From Lineus longissimus (taxonomy: Eukaryota > Nemertea > Pilidiophora > Heteronemertea > Lineidae), in NCBI RefSeq assembly GCF_910592395.1, contig NC_088325.1, forward strand, positions 1,676,001 to 1,740,000: a stretch of DNA of 64,000 nucleotides, written 5' to 3'. The position numbers were made by a program, and so were the translations under genes. The stretch's first letter is position 1. Every line of letters begins with the position of its first letter. This document shows, piece by piece, positions 1 through 11,261 of this stretch. The notes beneath the pieces are model-generated. The model did no database searches. It was not told where the DNA came from and worked only from the letters and a program-made list of their open reading frames with translations.

Positions 1-270
1 AAAGGACAGGGGGCAACTTCACCCAGACATCTCTCAAAACTCATCTTTCATGCAGATTTGGGACAAAAAAGAGAGCTAATTGCCTCCCTCGGACCAAAAA
101 ATGAAAGACATCCCAGGTATGATGAGAGTTATAAATAGCTTAATAGATTTTGATTAATTACTAATTAACTAATTTGCTGTTTTGCATGCAGATTTGGGAC
201 AAACAGTGATTGCCCCCATGACCAAAAAGTTAGATGGCCCCAATATGATGAGAGTTTAACAGTTTATGAG
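1..270. repeat. two-copy tandem repeat, about 134 bp
   Basis: CATGCAGATTTGGGACAAA occurs near 50 and again near 184, with matching downstream text (GACCAAAAA and ATGATGAGAGTT). It lies next to the exon at 323-442, on its donor (intron) side. Confidence 0.6.
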
Positions 271-322
271 ACAGGATTAATTAGGAATTAACAAATTAGG
301 TAATTAGCTAATTAGCACTCAC

Positions 323-442
323 CTCTCCACGGAGCAGTTGCACGTTGATATCACAGTTGGTGAGCTGGACTTCGGTGGTAGTTTGCTTGGAGACGAGGAT
401 TTGGAATCCGAGTTCGGATGCGTCTAGGGAGCCATGGAGGGT
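323..442 (-). CDS. predicted internal exon, probably SMP domain of the same TMEM24/C2CD2-like gene
   Basis: A 120-nt open segment has a good acceptor (CCTTTCAG|ACC) and donor (GGAGAG|GTGAGT). It encodes 40 residues in phase 0: TLHGSLDASELGFQILVSKQ, then TTTEVQLTNCDINVQLLRGE. It aligns without gaps to the middle of the C2CD2L SMP domain (L--QLSAEEVRFPVSVTQQ... and V-METYHVTL), with about ten identities and several conservative matches in 36 positions. Its strand and phase fit the exon at 48358-48750. One exon of roughly 100 nt should lie between them; I could not find it. Alternative: an exon of another gene with a beta-rich domain. Confidence 0.5.
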
Positions 443-486
443 CTGAAAGGAAGTGAGAAGACATTAGTGCCACCTATTGGTGGAGG

Positions 487-752
487 TTCGAATGAGACTC
501 AAAACCGAGGTTCCTTGTACCTGGTGTCTATGCCAGGGCAAGCTAAGACCTCACCAAGTGAGAAACATGAGTAGCTTGCGTGGACTCTATCTCTCTCGCC
601 AAAGTCGGACCACTAGGCCAATAAACCCAATTGGTGCCTAACCATAGTGGCACGCAGGATACGCTCATCCCGCCTTGGAGGAGGATTACTCCTAGGAGAA
701 TGACCCCTCCAAGTGCAGAGCGAACGCTGAAGAAGATGAAGAAGAAGGTGGA
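487..752 (+). mobile_element. SINE A, 5'-truncated copy
   Basis: Matches the body and 3' end of the SINE at 56384-56784: GTGAGAAACATGAGTAGCTT, the CCAATTGG(T/C)GCCTA block, and the CTTGGAGGAGGATTACTCC block. It ends in a GAAGAAGATGAAGAAGAAG tail. The tRNA-like head is missing. Confidence 0.85.
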
Positions 753-775
753 GGTTCTGATTGTATGTCTATCGG

Positions 776-806
776 AGTTGGTGAGCTGGTTTTCGGTGGT
801 TGTTTG
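776..806. pseudogene. relic of part of the 323-442 exon
   Basis: The 30 bases from GTTGGTGAGCTGG match exon positions 357-386 with three differences. No open frame or splice site is kept. It sits right after a SINE tail and may be a partial duplicate. Confidence 0.35.
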
Positions 807-895
807 AGATCGATAATCCCATCATCTCTCTAGATTGCTCTCGAATGGTGGCGTTTCATTTGCCAGGTCAAAAGTAAACTAACTATCATATTGAT

Positions 896-1189
896 TACAG
901 TTGTTCCTCTCTATTAAGGACACCCTCGGGACTGACTAGAGCTGTCCTTATTAGAGAGGTGTCCTGATTAGAGGTCAAATTGAATGGAAACAACCAATTT
1001 GGGACCTAACCAGTCCTAGTGTCCTTAATGGAGAGGTTGTCCTTAATAGAGAGGTGTCCTGATTAGAGAGGTGTCCTGATTAGAGAGGTCAAATTGAATG
1101 GAAACAACCAATTTGGGACCAAACCTAGTGTCCTTAATCGAGAAGTTGTCCTTAATAGAGAGGTGTCCGCTAAGGAAGGTTCCACTGTA
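896..1189. mobile_element. pogo-like MITE, expanded copy
   Basis: Runs from TACAGTTGTTCCTCTC to GGTTCCACTGTA. The central GAGGTCAAATTGAATGGAAA block occurs twice. The 153-residue frame at 1098-1559 starts in this repeat and is not a recognisable gene. Confidence 0.85.
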
Positions 1190-1842
1190 TTTCAATGTGA
1201 CGCCTGTCGTGTCAAATAACCATACGCACAGTGATTGGTCAATTCAAAAAAAACATGTGCCAGGTTATCGTCAGGTCATCTCTAAAACAGCGCCGGGAGA
1301 GTCTGGCCAACCTCCAAACAGCTACCCTGTTGTTGACAGCAAGGCAAAGCTGTTGACATTGTCGTCACTAACTCCGCACCAACCAGAGAAGGTATTTGAC
1401 TCGGTGCACCATCTACAGTCCCCAACCTCATTTATTCTGAACAACCCAACGTCAAAATCAACCATTGTCGTCTTAATCAGACGTACAGATAATCAGACGT
1501 ACGTCTTAATCAGACGTACAGATAAACTCGGGCAAATGACTGCCAAGCTGTCAGACTAAATTAGACTTATTGTACAGAGTCGGAATTAATGAGACAGAAT
1601 ACACTGACATGGAGCTGGAGTTTGTTCATGGGTGGAAGAGACTTTCATGGCTGTCGGAATGACGCCTTGCAGCTATTGACTAATAGAGTCATTTTTCCAT
1701 TTTGAGTCAATCTAGCCGACGTCGTTATCACAAAGACGGACTGACCGTCTCAAAAATTGTGAAGACAGAGAAAGAAGAAGAAATGAACACTTCTATAAAG
1801 GTACCACATCACTCGAATCGGAGCATTTCTACTTATATATAT

Positions 1843-2474
1843 ATATAAATGATGCTTATATAGCGCAGTATCCAGACAATTGTCCGCTCAATGTGCTTTA
1901 CAATGGAAACACAATGGGCCGAATTTACGAAGGGTGTTTAAGAGTTAGACGCGTGTAAATTCTACATAATCAGTTTCAGGGCCTAATGCGGTTTTCATGA
2001 AGAAACCCTGCAAGGCCCTGACTCTGTCTCTTCAGACATTAAACGCTGTTTTAAGCTAAACACCCTTTGTAAATTCGGCCCCAACTCATCCAAAGGCCTC
2101 CCGAAAGAGGTGGGTTTTCAGAAGGACTCTGAATGAGCTAAGGTTGTCGCACAATCTCAGTCATTCGGGTAGAGCATTCCAGAGCTGTGGGGCTGCGATA
2201 GAGAAAGCCCGGTCACCGTATGATGGTACAACCGGCTTTGGACTCACCCGCAGCCTGACACACCCCCGCGATCGCAGGTCAAACGAGTGAGACTGCGCGC
2301 GGAAATATAAGATGGAACCAGTCCATAGATTGCAAACATGAGAACCTTGTATTGAATTCGCTGTGCTACCGGCAACCAGTGCAGTTCATGGAGAATTGGA
2401 GTTATATGCACCGACTTCCGGCATCTGACTACCAGACGAGCAGCAGCGTTGTGCACTTTCTGCAATGGCCCCAC
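1843..2474 (-). mobile_element. LINE (CR1/Jockey-like) 3' end, reverse transcriptase C-terminus
   Basis: Minus-strand frame 2474-2244 encodes LQKVHNAAARLVVRCRKSVH, then ITPILHELHWLPVAQRIQYK, the classic region after the reverse transcriptase palm and thumb in CR1-type LINEs. Frame-broken sequence further on (2240-2090) reads GDRAFSIAAPQLWNALPE and later LLKTHLFREAF, also typical. The 3' UTR ends in GCGCTATATAAG plus an AT repeat. A MITE (1916-2082) sits in the 3' UTR. It is a 5'-truncated, inactive copy. Confidence 0.85.
1916..2082. mobile_element. GGCC-AATT MITE with one internal unit
   Basis: Ends are GGGCCGAATTTACGAAGGGT and its near inverse ACCCTTTGTAAATTCGGCCC. It contains one copy of the CAGTTTCAGGGCCTA...CTGTCT unit found two and three times in relatives at 49932 and 60095. 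It is inserted in the LINE 3' UTR. Confidence 0.8.
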
Positions 2475-2797
2475 TATGATTGCGGGGAGACTTGAGCAAA
2501 GGGATGCCTTATGGCCAAGGTGTGGAGCCTGAACCTTTCTTGAAGCTGATCAGAATATTCAACATACATCTACGGCTTTACTTGATCTTCCTCATGTGTA
2601 CTTAGATACCCCTAAGTTGTTTAGAAATGGGATCAAGCAGACCACGCACAAGTACTTGGTTCTCTGCTGCCAAGAAAAACAGTTTGAGTCATCCCTTATT
2701 GAACCCCTGTGCGCTAACGATGCGCTAATTTGCATGGTTTGAACGCTAGTCATACCTGCATTAGCGTATGTTATATTTACGAACATAGCATCAGCAT

Positions 2798-3400
2798 CAT
2801 TCATATGCTACTTAACCCTTACTGTACGCTGCCTTAAAGGAACACTTCGATCTTAGTTTTGACTCTGAACCAAGAGGGTGGCAGGATTTAAGGTAAACTG
2901 GTACAATTATACACACAACAGTGTAGAAAACAGCTCCCAGTATAGCGTCATTCATATGCTACTCAACTGTTACTGTACACTGCCTTAAAGGAACACTTCG
3001 ATCTTAGTTTTGACTCTGAACCAAGAGAGTAGCAGGATTTAAGGTAAACTGGTACAATTATACCCACAACAGTGTAGTAAACAGCTCACAGTACAGTGTC
3101 ATTCATATGCTACTTAACCCTTACTGTATGCTACCTTAAAGGAACACTTGGATCTTAGTTTTGACTCTGAACCAAGAGGATGGCAGGATTTAAGGTAAAC
3201 TGGTACAATTACACCCACAACAGTGTAGAAAACAGCTCACAGTACAGTGTCATTCATATGCTACTTAACCCTTACTGTACGCTACCTTAAAGGAACACTT
3301 CGATCTTAGTTTTGACTCTGAACCAAGAGAGTAGCAGGATTTAAGGTAAACTGGTACAATTATACACACAACAGTGTAGAAAACAGCTCACAGTACACAT
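2798..3400. repeat. 151-bp tandem repeat, four copies
   Basis: TCATATGCTACTTAACCCTT recurs at 2801, 2952, 3103 and 3254, a steady 151-bp step. Units are nearly identical. Confidence 0.95.
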
Positions 3401-4030
3401 TAAACCACACAGGGCTATAATGTACCAGTTTACCTTACTTAAATTACTATCACCAATAGAAGAGGGAGGGCCATTTTGTATTCAAGTATTTACCGAAGTG
3501 TAACATAAAGTTGTTGAACAAGTGGATGAAATTCACTTCTTGAAATCATCCACAAGATGACTTAAAATCATTCTGATTCAAGCTTATGATTCAGCTCCAG
3601 CAATTAATCAATTCTGAAACAACAAATCATTCCTTGGGAGGAATTTGATTAAGTAATTAAAGCAATTAGCTAATTGAAGGTAATTATGTCATCAATTAGT
3701 TGATTTAAAGATAATCTAAGTCAATTCCCGCTTACTTCGAAGGACGCTCATCTATCTTGCAGACGTCTTAAAAGGTCTTAAATGGTTGTGAATCATGGCG
3801 TTAATTTTATTGAATGAGAAGTCAGTTTAACGTTGGAAGAGTCATTATGTGGAGTTGATCAGTTAAAGGGAGAACTTGGCCTAGGGATTTAGGTGGCCAG
3901 GAGGATAATGTCCATATTTGCCACCAGGCACCGCCACATGTAGCAACAGCCTGAACGCTGATCACTAAGAATCTTGTTTTACAATGACACTCTATTAGTT
4001 CACTCCCAAATACTGAACTGCATGTAAAAA

Positions 4031-4253
4031 CAGTAGAACCTCTCTATTAAGGACACCCTTGGGACTGACAAGTGTTGTCCTTAATAGAGAGGTGTCCTGA
4101 TTAGAGAGGTTAAAGTGAATGAACCAACCAATTTGGGACAGTAGAAACAGTATAAGCTCTCTATTAAGGACACCCTTGGGACTGACAAGTGTTGTCCTTA
4201 ATAGAGGGGTTGTCTGTAATAGAGAGGTGTCCGCTAAGGGAGGTGTCACTGTA
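4031..4253. mobile_element. pogo-like MITE, rearranged copy
   Basis: Runs from CAGTAGAACCTCTCTATT to GGAGGTGTCACTGTA. The left end and first 60 bp are repeated at about 4139. The frame at 3995-4396 runs through it and is not a gene. Confidence 0.85.
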
Positions 4254-5093
4254 CTTACAAAGTTATCCGTGGGCCCTGCCTCAGTGTGAACATTCGTGAC
4301 TCGAGGGGGGAGGCTTCCAGCAAGGATACGGTCAAAGCGGACCTGAACAGCACCCTGCAACGACAAAGAGCAAGAACGAAAATCAAAATTCCACAAAGGA
4401 TAATTTGTGCTGTAACACTGCGTATCTATGGGCTGTTCCCGAGTGAACCTCTCGGAATCGTGGCATCTTTTTCATAGCATTGTTTACTGGAGCAATCAGT
4501 AACTCTTTCGAATACCGTATCCAGTATTTTCCGGGTCTGTACACTGCGTACCACCACAGTCCCTTTTGAGCTTTTGTCTGGTTACACCTGAAATCAAAAA
4601 CAAATCACTAACAAGTGAGATATCACACTATTTATGTTTTCAGTTTTGGCCCCCTAGTGGCCAAGTCAAGAAACAGACTGGACTGAAATTCAGTGTCAAA
4701 GGTCATCTGACCTAGGGGGTCATGCATACAAAGTTTTGAGTCCATAGCCCTAGCGGTTAAGAAACGTGCCACTGTTTTAGAAATAGGATACGACGACGAC
4801 GGACGGACGACGGACACTGCAGTGTTGTATAGACTCCCCTACGGTGAGCCAAAAATGAAACGATAGCAGTGCGCTCAATGCAATGAAGACCTTGTACCTA
4901 AGATTCCGTGATGCTGAGCCAAGTTTGGATCCAGGCAACTTGGTCTTTACCGGTTGTGGGCCAGGGGTATGGTACACCGCCAAAACCCTGCATAGGCAAA
5001 AGCAAAGGTTCATATTGTGACTGGCATTTCATGACAAGCGAACACGGAATGGGGAAAAACTGTACGAGACTATATACCAAGCCTTAAAGTGAC

Positions 5094-5420
5094 ACTATGA
5101 TGTGATTTACAACTTTGTGGAAATACGTCCGTTTTTAATTGTTGATCACAAATGTAAAGCTCAAATTTTCCATTTTTGATTAGATTTATTATAAAATTGC
5201 TGAATGTAAACCACCGCGACCGCAAAAATGTTCATGTTGTGACGTCATCAACGAAAACGGCATCGAAACGAGCCGTCCGGGTGGGATTAAATCATCAATT
5301 TCTAGAAAATGTGCATTTCGATTTGAAAACCTTACCGATTTATGAGAAAGTGACGTAGTCATTTGTCAAAAACAGCTAAAACATTATATGGTGAAATTTG
5401 ACACGAGTTACCCGTTAAGG
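5094..5420. repeat. interspersed repeat, copy 1 of 2 (about 330 bp)
   Basis: Runs from GTGACACTATGATGTGATTT to ACACGAGTTACCC and is repeated almost exactly at 61212-61540. Both copies keep a 60-codon open frame (MIRFIIK...IYEKVT at 5176-5358). I do not recognise the protein. Confidence 0.85.
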
Positions 5421-5995
5421 AGACTCACACTCGAGGACTGGACACATCTCTGGGAAAAAAACTCCGCACCTTCTCGAATTTGAAATTTGACTAACATGCA
5501 ACAACACAACACTTTCTTTAGAGCAGTACTGACTTCTTGCGCGAACATGCAATCTTACAATCTGTTCACGAAGGTAACGGCTCTGCTCCTACCTTTCTTC
5601 TATTTGATTATGGGAGTCTGGCGTTCTATCTTGTTTTTCGATGGGACGCGTGTTACATGCAACTTATCAGCACATTCTTGTCTAAGCAAAGATATGCTTT
5701 TTGTCCAACTTGATTGAGTACTCTCACAGTACTGCCTGCAAATCAATGCGATTTTCGACAGTAAGCTTCCAAGGAGGTTTACCTTCTTGGCAGACAGGTG
5801 GAGTTTTCGATAAGAGTGTCAGCGACATCGAAAAGCAAATTGGACAGCACCTTCTAAACCGCAGACAATTTTCTCCATAACAAACTTTCCCTAAAAGCTG
5901 ACTTTGCGATAAACCGATTTTCAATCTCGAAATCAAATTGGCTTTATTCATCGGAGACCCCGGTCAACGATGTTCATGTACAGCAGACACCTCCA

Positions 5996-6640
5996 TTAGT
6001 AGGACAACCTCTCTATTGGGGACACTGATTTTGGTCCCAATTCGTCATTCAATTTGACCTCTGTAATCAGGACACCTCTCTATAAAGGACAACATTTGTC
6101 GGTCACACTGTGTCCTTATGAAAAGGTTCTGCTGAAGTTCTACATAAGGTTATAAATCCATACAAAATTCACAAGGGACAGCACATTTCAGCAACAATTT
6201 GTTTCCGGGTTCGTTGAATATCGTTCGGGAGACAAATCACGGTTTGCATAGCGATTCCTTTGGGAGAAGATACAGTTGGTGCAGTAGAATCTTTCGATTA
6301 ACCCTTTCCAAGCAGCTGGTGAGATATTCTCGCCTGACGCTATCTGGACCATCTTACCAAGTTATGATAGGCAAGATTATCTCACAAACCGCACGGAATG
6401 GTCATGGGTTTTTTTCAGTCTAACCCCGACAGCCAAAAAATTAATGTCGCAAACTATACTGGATAGGATTTGGAAAACTCTGCATGGAAAGGGTTAAGGA
6501 CAGCACTTGATATTGAGGTGTCCTGATTAGAGATGTCGAATAGAATTGGAATTGTTCAAGCAATCCTGCACCAAATATAGTGTCCTTAAAAGAGAGGGTT
6601 ATCTCAATAGAGAGGGTGTTCTTAATAAAGAGGGTTTACA
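5996..6640. mobile_element. degenerate pogo-like MITE fragments
   Basis: Two diverged fragments (about 5996-6135 and 6490-6640) with the CCTCTCTATTGGGGACA and GTGTCCTGATTAGAGATGTC blocks. The sequence between them is unassigned. Confidence 0.7.
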
Positions 6641-6671
6641 ACCGTGTTGTTTAGCAATCGAGCAAACCAAC

Positions 6672-6853
6672 TACAGTAGAACCTCTCTACTAAGGACACC
6701 ATTGGGACCGACAAATACTGTCCTTAATGGAGAGGTGTCCTGATTAGAGAGGTCAAATTGAATGGAAACAACCAATTTGGGACCAAAACTAGTGTCCTTA
6801 ATAGAGAGGTTGTCTTTGATAGAGAGGTGTCCACTAAGGGAGGTTCTATTTTA
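6672..6853. mobile_element. pogo-like MITE
   Basis: A single-unit copy from TACAGTAGAACCTC to GGGAGGTTCTATTTTA; the right end is slightly decayed. Confidence 0.9.
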
Positions 6854-7275
6854 TAATTAATTGATGGCGTAAGAATATTTCCAACCAAAAATTCTCCGAA
6901 CCTCACGGCATCAGATGGCCTCGCCTGTCTGAGCCCTCGCCTGTCTGAGCCCACAGATCTCCGACAAATCTGAGCCTTTCATCTGGGATCAGAAAAGGAT
7001 AACGGCACAATACTTATTGATAAACAAGATAAACATTAACCCTCTGCTGCCATAACGTGTACACTGTATTCGTGTACATTGACGTATTACATTGATTTTG
7101 ACATTTTCGGCGTTGTACTACTTATTTCAGTGCCGAAAAGGGTGTGGGCATTTACTTCTGGAAAAGACTGTACATGTGGTGAGGATTGAATACTGATTGA
7201 TACAATGCAGGCATCAAGTGGTAGTCTTGTAACTCGCTACCTACAAGTGGTGATATAGCAGACAAGCAAGCTGAT

Positions 7276-7872
7276 TACAGTAGAACCTCTCTATTATGGA
7301 CACCCTTGGGACTGACAAGTGCCATCCTAGAGAGGTGTCCTGATTAGAGAGGTCAAGTTGAAGTGATTACAGTAGAAACTCTCTATTATGAACACCCTTG
7401 GGACTGACAAGTGCCGTCCTAGAGAGGTGTCCTGATTAGAGAGGTGTCCTGATTAGAGAGGTCAAATTGAAGTGATTACAGTAGAACCTCTCTATTATGG
7501 ATACCCTTGGGACTGACAAGTGCCGTCCTAGAGAGGTGTCCTGATTAGAGAGGTGTCCTGATTAGAGAGGTCAAATTGAAGTGATTACAGTAGAACCTCT
7601 CTATTATGAACACCCTTGGGACTGACAAGTGCCGTCCTAGAGAGGTGTCCTGATTAGAGAGGTGTCCTGATTAGAGAGGTCAAATTGAAGTGATTACAGT
7701 AGAACCTCTCTATTATGGACACCCTTGGGACTGACAAGTGCCGTCCTAGAGAGGTGTCCTGATTAGAGAGGTCAAATTGAATGGAAACAGCCAATTTGGG
7801 ACCAAACCTAGTGTCCTTAATAGAGAGGTTGTCCTTAATTAAGAGGTGTCTGCTAAGGGAGGTTCCACTGTA
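7276..7872. mobile_element. pogo-like MITE with five-fold tandem expansion of its left end
   Basis: GATTACAGTAGAACCTCTCT recurs at about 7274, 7375, 7476, 7586 and 7696, each followed by CCCTTGGGACTGACAAGTGC and GTCAAATTGAAGT. Only the last copy continues to the full right end (GGTTCCACTGTA). Confidence 0.9.
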
Positions 7873-8047
7873 CTTGCGCACCGAAGAAGTCGAAATCTCC
7901 AAAAGGTTCCCTGAAGGGAATGACTAAAGATTGGTTGGATATGGAATAGGTCACAGGACCCGGAGACTTAGAATCCAGGGGACCAGAGCAACACAGGAAT
8001 GATCATAATCAAAACACACAAGAGCTGCTACTTTGAAAGTCTTTGGC

Positions 8048-8274
8048 TGATATGAATAAAGTCTAGCAAATGCTTTTACTTCAGTTTTGTACAGAAAGGC
8101 CTGGTGCAAATGTATGGCAGAATGGGGTATTTGTAGCCCCGGTTTATTTGTAGCCCCTGCATTGTTTGATGCATTTGGATATCAATCAATATCATAGTCC
8201 AGGGGCTACAATTACCCCATTCTACCTTACATGATGTTTTAGATGAAAGCATTTGCTGGTCTTTATTCATATCA
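8048..8274. mobile_element. palindromic MITE carrying a nested MITE
   Basis: Terminal arms TGATATGAATAAAGTCTAGC and its inverse (GCTGGTCTTTATTCATATCA). An uninterrupted relative is at 11525-11636. It is split by the 113-bp element at 8115-8227. Confidence 0.85.
8115..8227. mobile_element. 113-bp MITE with TA target duplication
   Basis: Inverted ends TGGCAGAATGGGGTA and TACCCCATTCTACCT (approximate inverse), GGGG/CCCC sub-ends, flanked by TA on both sides. The relative at 11525-11636 shows the empty site with a single TA, which fixes the borders. Confidence 0.85.
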
Positions 8275-8304
8275 CCCAATGTTCTGTTCAAGAGCACATT
8301 TGAA

Positions 8305-8760
8305 GAACTTGAGGAACTCAGCATGGTACAGCACAGATGGCTAGCTACCTACTGGGAGAATGGCTACAGGTTCAATAGGGAATGGATCCCCATCAAAACA
8401 AAAGGCAGTCACTGCTTCGAAAAAGCCTTTGCTCTGTTTCAAGTGCACTTCTAAAGAACTTGGGGAACTCAGCTTGGTACTGCACAGACGGCTAGCTACC
8501 TAATGGGAGAATGACTACAAGTTCAATAGGGAATGGATCCCCATCAAAACAAAAGGCAATCACTGCTTCGAAAAAGCCTTTGCTCTGTTTCAAGTGCACT
8601 TCTAAAGAACTTGAGGAACTCAGCTTGGTACAGCACAGACGGCTAGCTACCTACTGGGAGAATGGCTACGGGTTCAATATGGAATGGATCCCCATCAAAA
8701 CAAAAGGCAATCACTGCTTCGAAAAAGCCTTTGCTCTGTTTCAAGTGCACTTTGTATTGT
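8305..8760. repeat. 151-bp tandem repeat, three copies
   Basis: GGAACTCAGC recurs at about 8313, 8464 and 8615. The unit includes GGATCCCCATCAAAACAAAA. The open frame at 8511-8876 is an artefact of this repeat running into the 5S-like SINE. Confidence 0.95.
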
Positions 8761-9178
8761 ACGCGCCGGTCACCGATTCAAAGTTTGACTGCGCTCAACG
8801 TTGCTTAACTTCCACTCTGGGGCCAACGCGCCAACCACTGGGCCATAAAGGAATTCCCTCATGGCCGGCGGGTTAAGCCGTGCCATATACCTGGGGGTAC
8901 TATACATCATTCCCCCCTTCGGACAGGGATGGATCGTCCTTGATCCTACTTAGCGCTTAATGCGTCTAAGTACCGAACTACAAATCCAGAGCTCGCATCG
9001 TGTGGGAAGATCTGCCAGATGTATTGTTCACGCCGGTCACCGATCCAAAGGTTGACCGCGCTCAACGTTGCTTAACTTCCACTCTGGGACCAACGCGCCA
9101 ACCACTGGGCCATAAAGGAATTCCCTTATGGTCGGCGGGTTAAGCCGTGCCATATACCTGGGGGTACTATACACACTT
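8755..9178 (-). mobile_element. 5S-like/tRNA-like SINE dimer
   Basis: Two units (about 8755-8915 and 9020-9178) joined by a linker. On the minus strand each unit reads GGAAGTTAAGCAACGTTGAG, then GGTCAACCTTTGGATCGGTG and ACCGGCGCGTACAATAC. This matches the 3' half and internal promoter of 5S rRNA (GAAGCTAAGCA...CTTGGATGGG-GACCGCC...AATACC). Upstream is the tRNA A-box-like TGGCCCAGTGGTTGGCGC. Confidence 0.75.
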
Positions 9179-9975
9179 CTAAAGAATCGGAATGAACTAA
9201 ACTTGGTACTGCACGAATCGCTAGCTACATGTTCAATACGGAATGGTACACTCGAGAGCCAGAGGTGACCCGGTAGCTGGCTACCTTCAGGTGGAGATGT
9301 AAGGAGGCAGGCTAGCAATATAATCGATTTCGCCCACACATTACCAGATCTAAGAACAGGCTTCTGGTCCATTGTGCACAGACAGTTTGCGTAGTAATGG
9401 TTGAATTGAATCATTCTATTCGTAGCTCAAAGGGTTCAGAAGACATCAAAGCAATATGGTACTAGCAAAACCACAACCTTTGCTAAGTGGCACTGATAGT
9501 CACTAGGGTACAGTAAAATAGGAATTATTTGCTGGTATTACAGCTCTGGTTTTGTGAGATCGTATCTTTCTACTGCTACAAATATTCAAAGACAGGCCTA
9601 CAGATGACCGCCGTAAAAAGTCTACCAGTATCAACTTGACCATGGTCTCAAGTCGAAAATGACATTCAACAACATTTTAACGTTTTCCAATCCACCTTAA
9701 CCTTTGCCCGGCAATCATCACTTTATCGATGATCAATATCCAACGTTAAAGGGTTAATGGATGCCTACCGAACATTCTCCTGTAGTCGGCCAGGTGTTCC
9801 GATATTATTTTAGTAGTAGCTAAGCTAAAGCGTGTCTAAAGGTAGCGTCGACAAGCTTATCATAGTTACTGGAGAATGTGCAACAACATGCTTGTCCAGA
9901 AAAGAAAACATGTTCAAACTGCCTTCAACCATGTTTCTGGTATGGATATCAGTTTTGAAAGCATAGCTGTCGGTC

Positions 9976-10372
9976 TTGCAGTCAGAAAGCCACCTCCCAC
10001 AAACCAGTAGCCTCCGAGTCACCTCACAGTTTGTCGGGTTTCGAGAGGATGGTGCCCCATGCTATCTATCAGATATTGTGCCAGTGTATGAACCCAGCCG
10101 ATCCCTGAGGTCCCAGAACCTAGGTTTGCTCCAAGTACTCAGGTACCGCCTGACATCATATGGTGGCAGAAGTTTTGTGGTGTATGCTACACAACTCTGG
10201 AACAGACTAGAAATGAATGTGCGAAATGCTCCGACTGTGAGCACATTCAAAAAGGTGCTGAAGTCGAGATTATGGTGACTTTGTTTTCAAAGCGCAGCCG
10301 AGCAATCATACGTTATTGGATAATTGTGCTATATAAGTCTTATTTGAATTGAATTGAATTGAATTGAATTGG
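9976..10372 (+). mobile_element. LINE (CR1/Jockey-like) 3' end with (GAATT)n tail
   Basis: The frame 9976-10278 encodes YLSDIVPVYEPSRSLRSQNL, then YGGRSFVVYATQLWNRLEMN, then VSTFKKVLKSRLW and a stop. This is the standard C-terminus of CR1/L2-type LINE reverse transcriptases. The 3' UTR carries GTGCTATATAAG and ends in five GAATT units. It is 5'-truncated. Confidence 0.88.
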
Positions 10373-10536
10373 TGTAGTTGTAAGAATGTGTGCAGTGGTG
10401 CAGGAGGTAGTAGGTTCAACCGCACAGTTTTGAAGCTTTGCGTGGTTATCATAACAGCAAACTGAGAAAGGATTTAGAAAGATTGTGACAAGAGAAAATC
10501 AAGAGGCTGAAAATTCTTACTTAGCCACCGATACTT

Positions 10537-10914
10537 ATCTTCTTCTTCTTCAGCGTTCGCTCTGCACTTGTAGGGGTCATTCTCCTAGGAGTAATCCTCC
10601 TCCAAGGCGGGATGAGCGTATCCTGCGTGCCACTACGGTTAGGTGCCAATTGGGTTTATTGGCCTAGTGGTCCGACTTTGGCGAGAGAGATAGAGTCCAC
10701 GCAAGCTACTCATGTTTCTCACTTGGTGGGGTCTTAGCTTGCCCTGGCATAGACATCAGGTACAAGGAACCTTGGTTTTGAGTCTCATTCGAAGGACTGT
10801 GAAGAGCCAGGAATTTTAGTTCCTTGCCGGTTCATCCAGACATACGATCCTGGGTTCTCCCCGGGCCCTATTGCGTGGTGGCCAGCAGTGTAAACCACTA
10901 GGCCATGAGGCTCC
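10537..10914 (-). mobile_element. SINE A, near full-length copy
   Basis: On the minus strand: GGAGCCTCATGGCCTAGTGG head (A box), then body, then a (GAA)n tail. The B-box area has lost about 15 bp compared with the copy at 56384, and a second small deletion lies in the GCCACG region. Confidence 0.92.
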
Positions 10915-11261
10915 TTCACCAATACTTATCATAGATACCAAAGAATGACTAAGTACTTACACCATGTTTCTGGTACGAGAGTTGCTTTTGAAAACATGGC
11001 TGTCTGGTGGTCAGAAAGCCTGCCACACATGGGATGGATCAAGTCAGCCTTCAGGGCAGGTTTTCACAGAGTAGGATGGTGCACTAAGATCGTGCAGGAA
11101 AGCAAGAGATCACAGCTGCCTGGAGCCATAACTGCATTAGAAGTTCCAGCCTGCTTGACCATTCCCCTACGGCAAAACTGGGAGTAGTCTACCTCTGTTG
11201 CTCTCTTCATGAAGAACGAACTTCCCACCAAACAACCGAATCAAATGCCATCGTCAGTATC

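Noticed and set aside
10062-10250. Minus-strand 62-codon frame
   Set aside because: Shadow of the LINE reverse transcriptase C-terminus on the plus strand.
9976-10278. A complete LINE open reading frame
   Set aside because: Only the last 100 residues are present; no endonuclease or palm motifs upstream, so it is a 5'-truncated copy.
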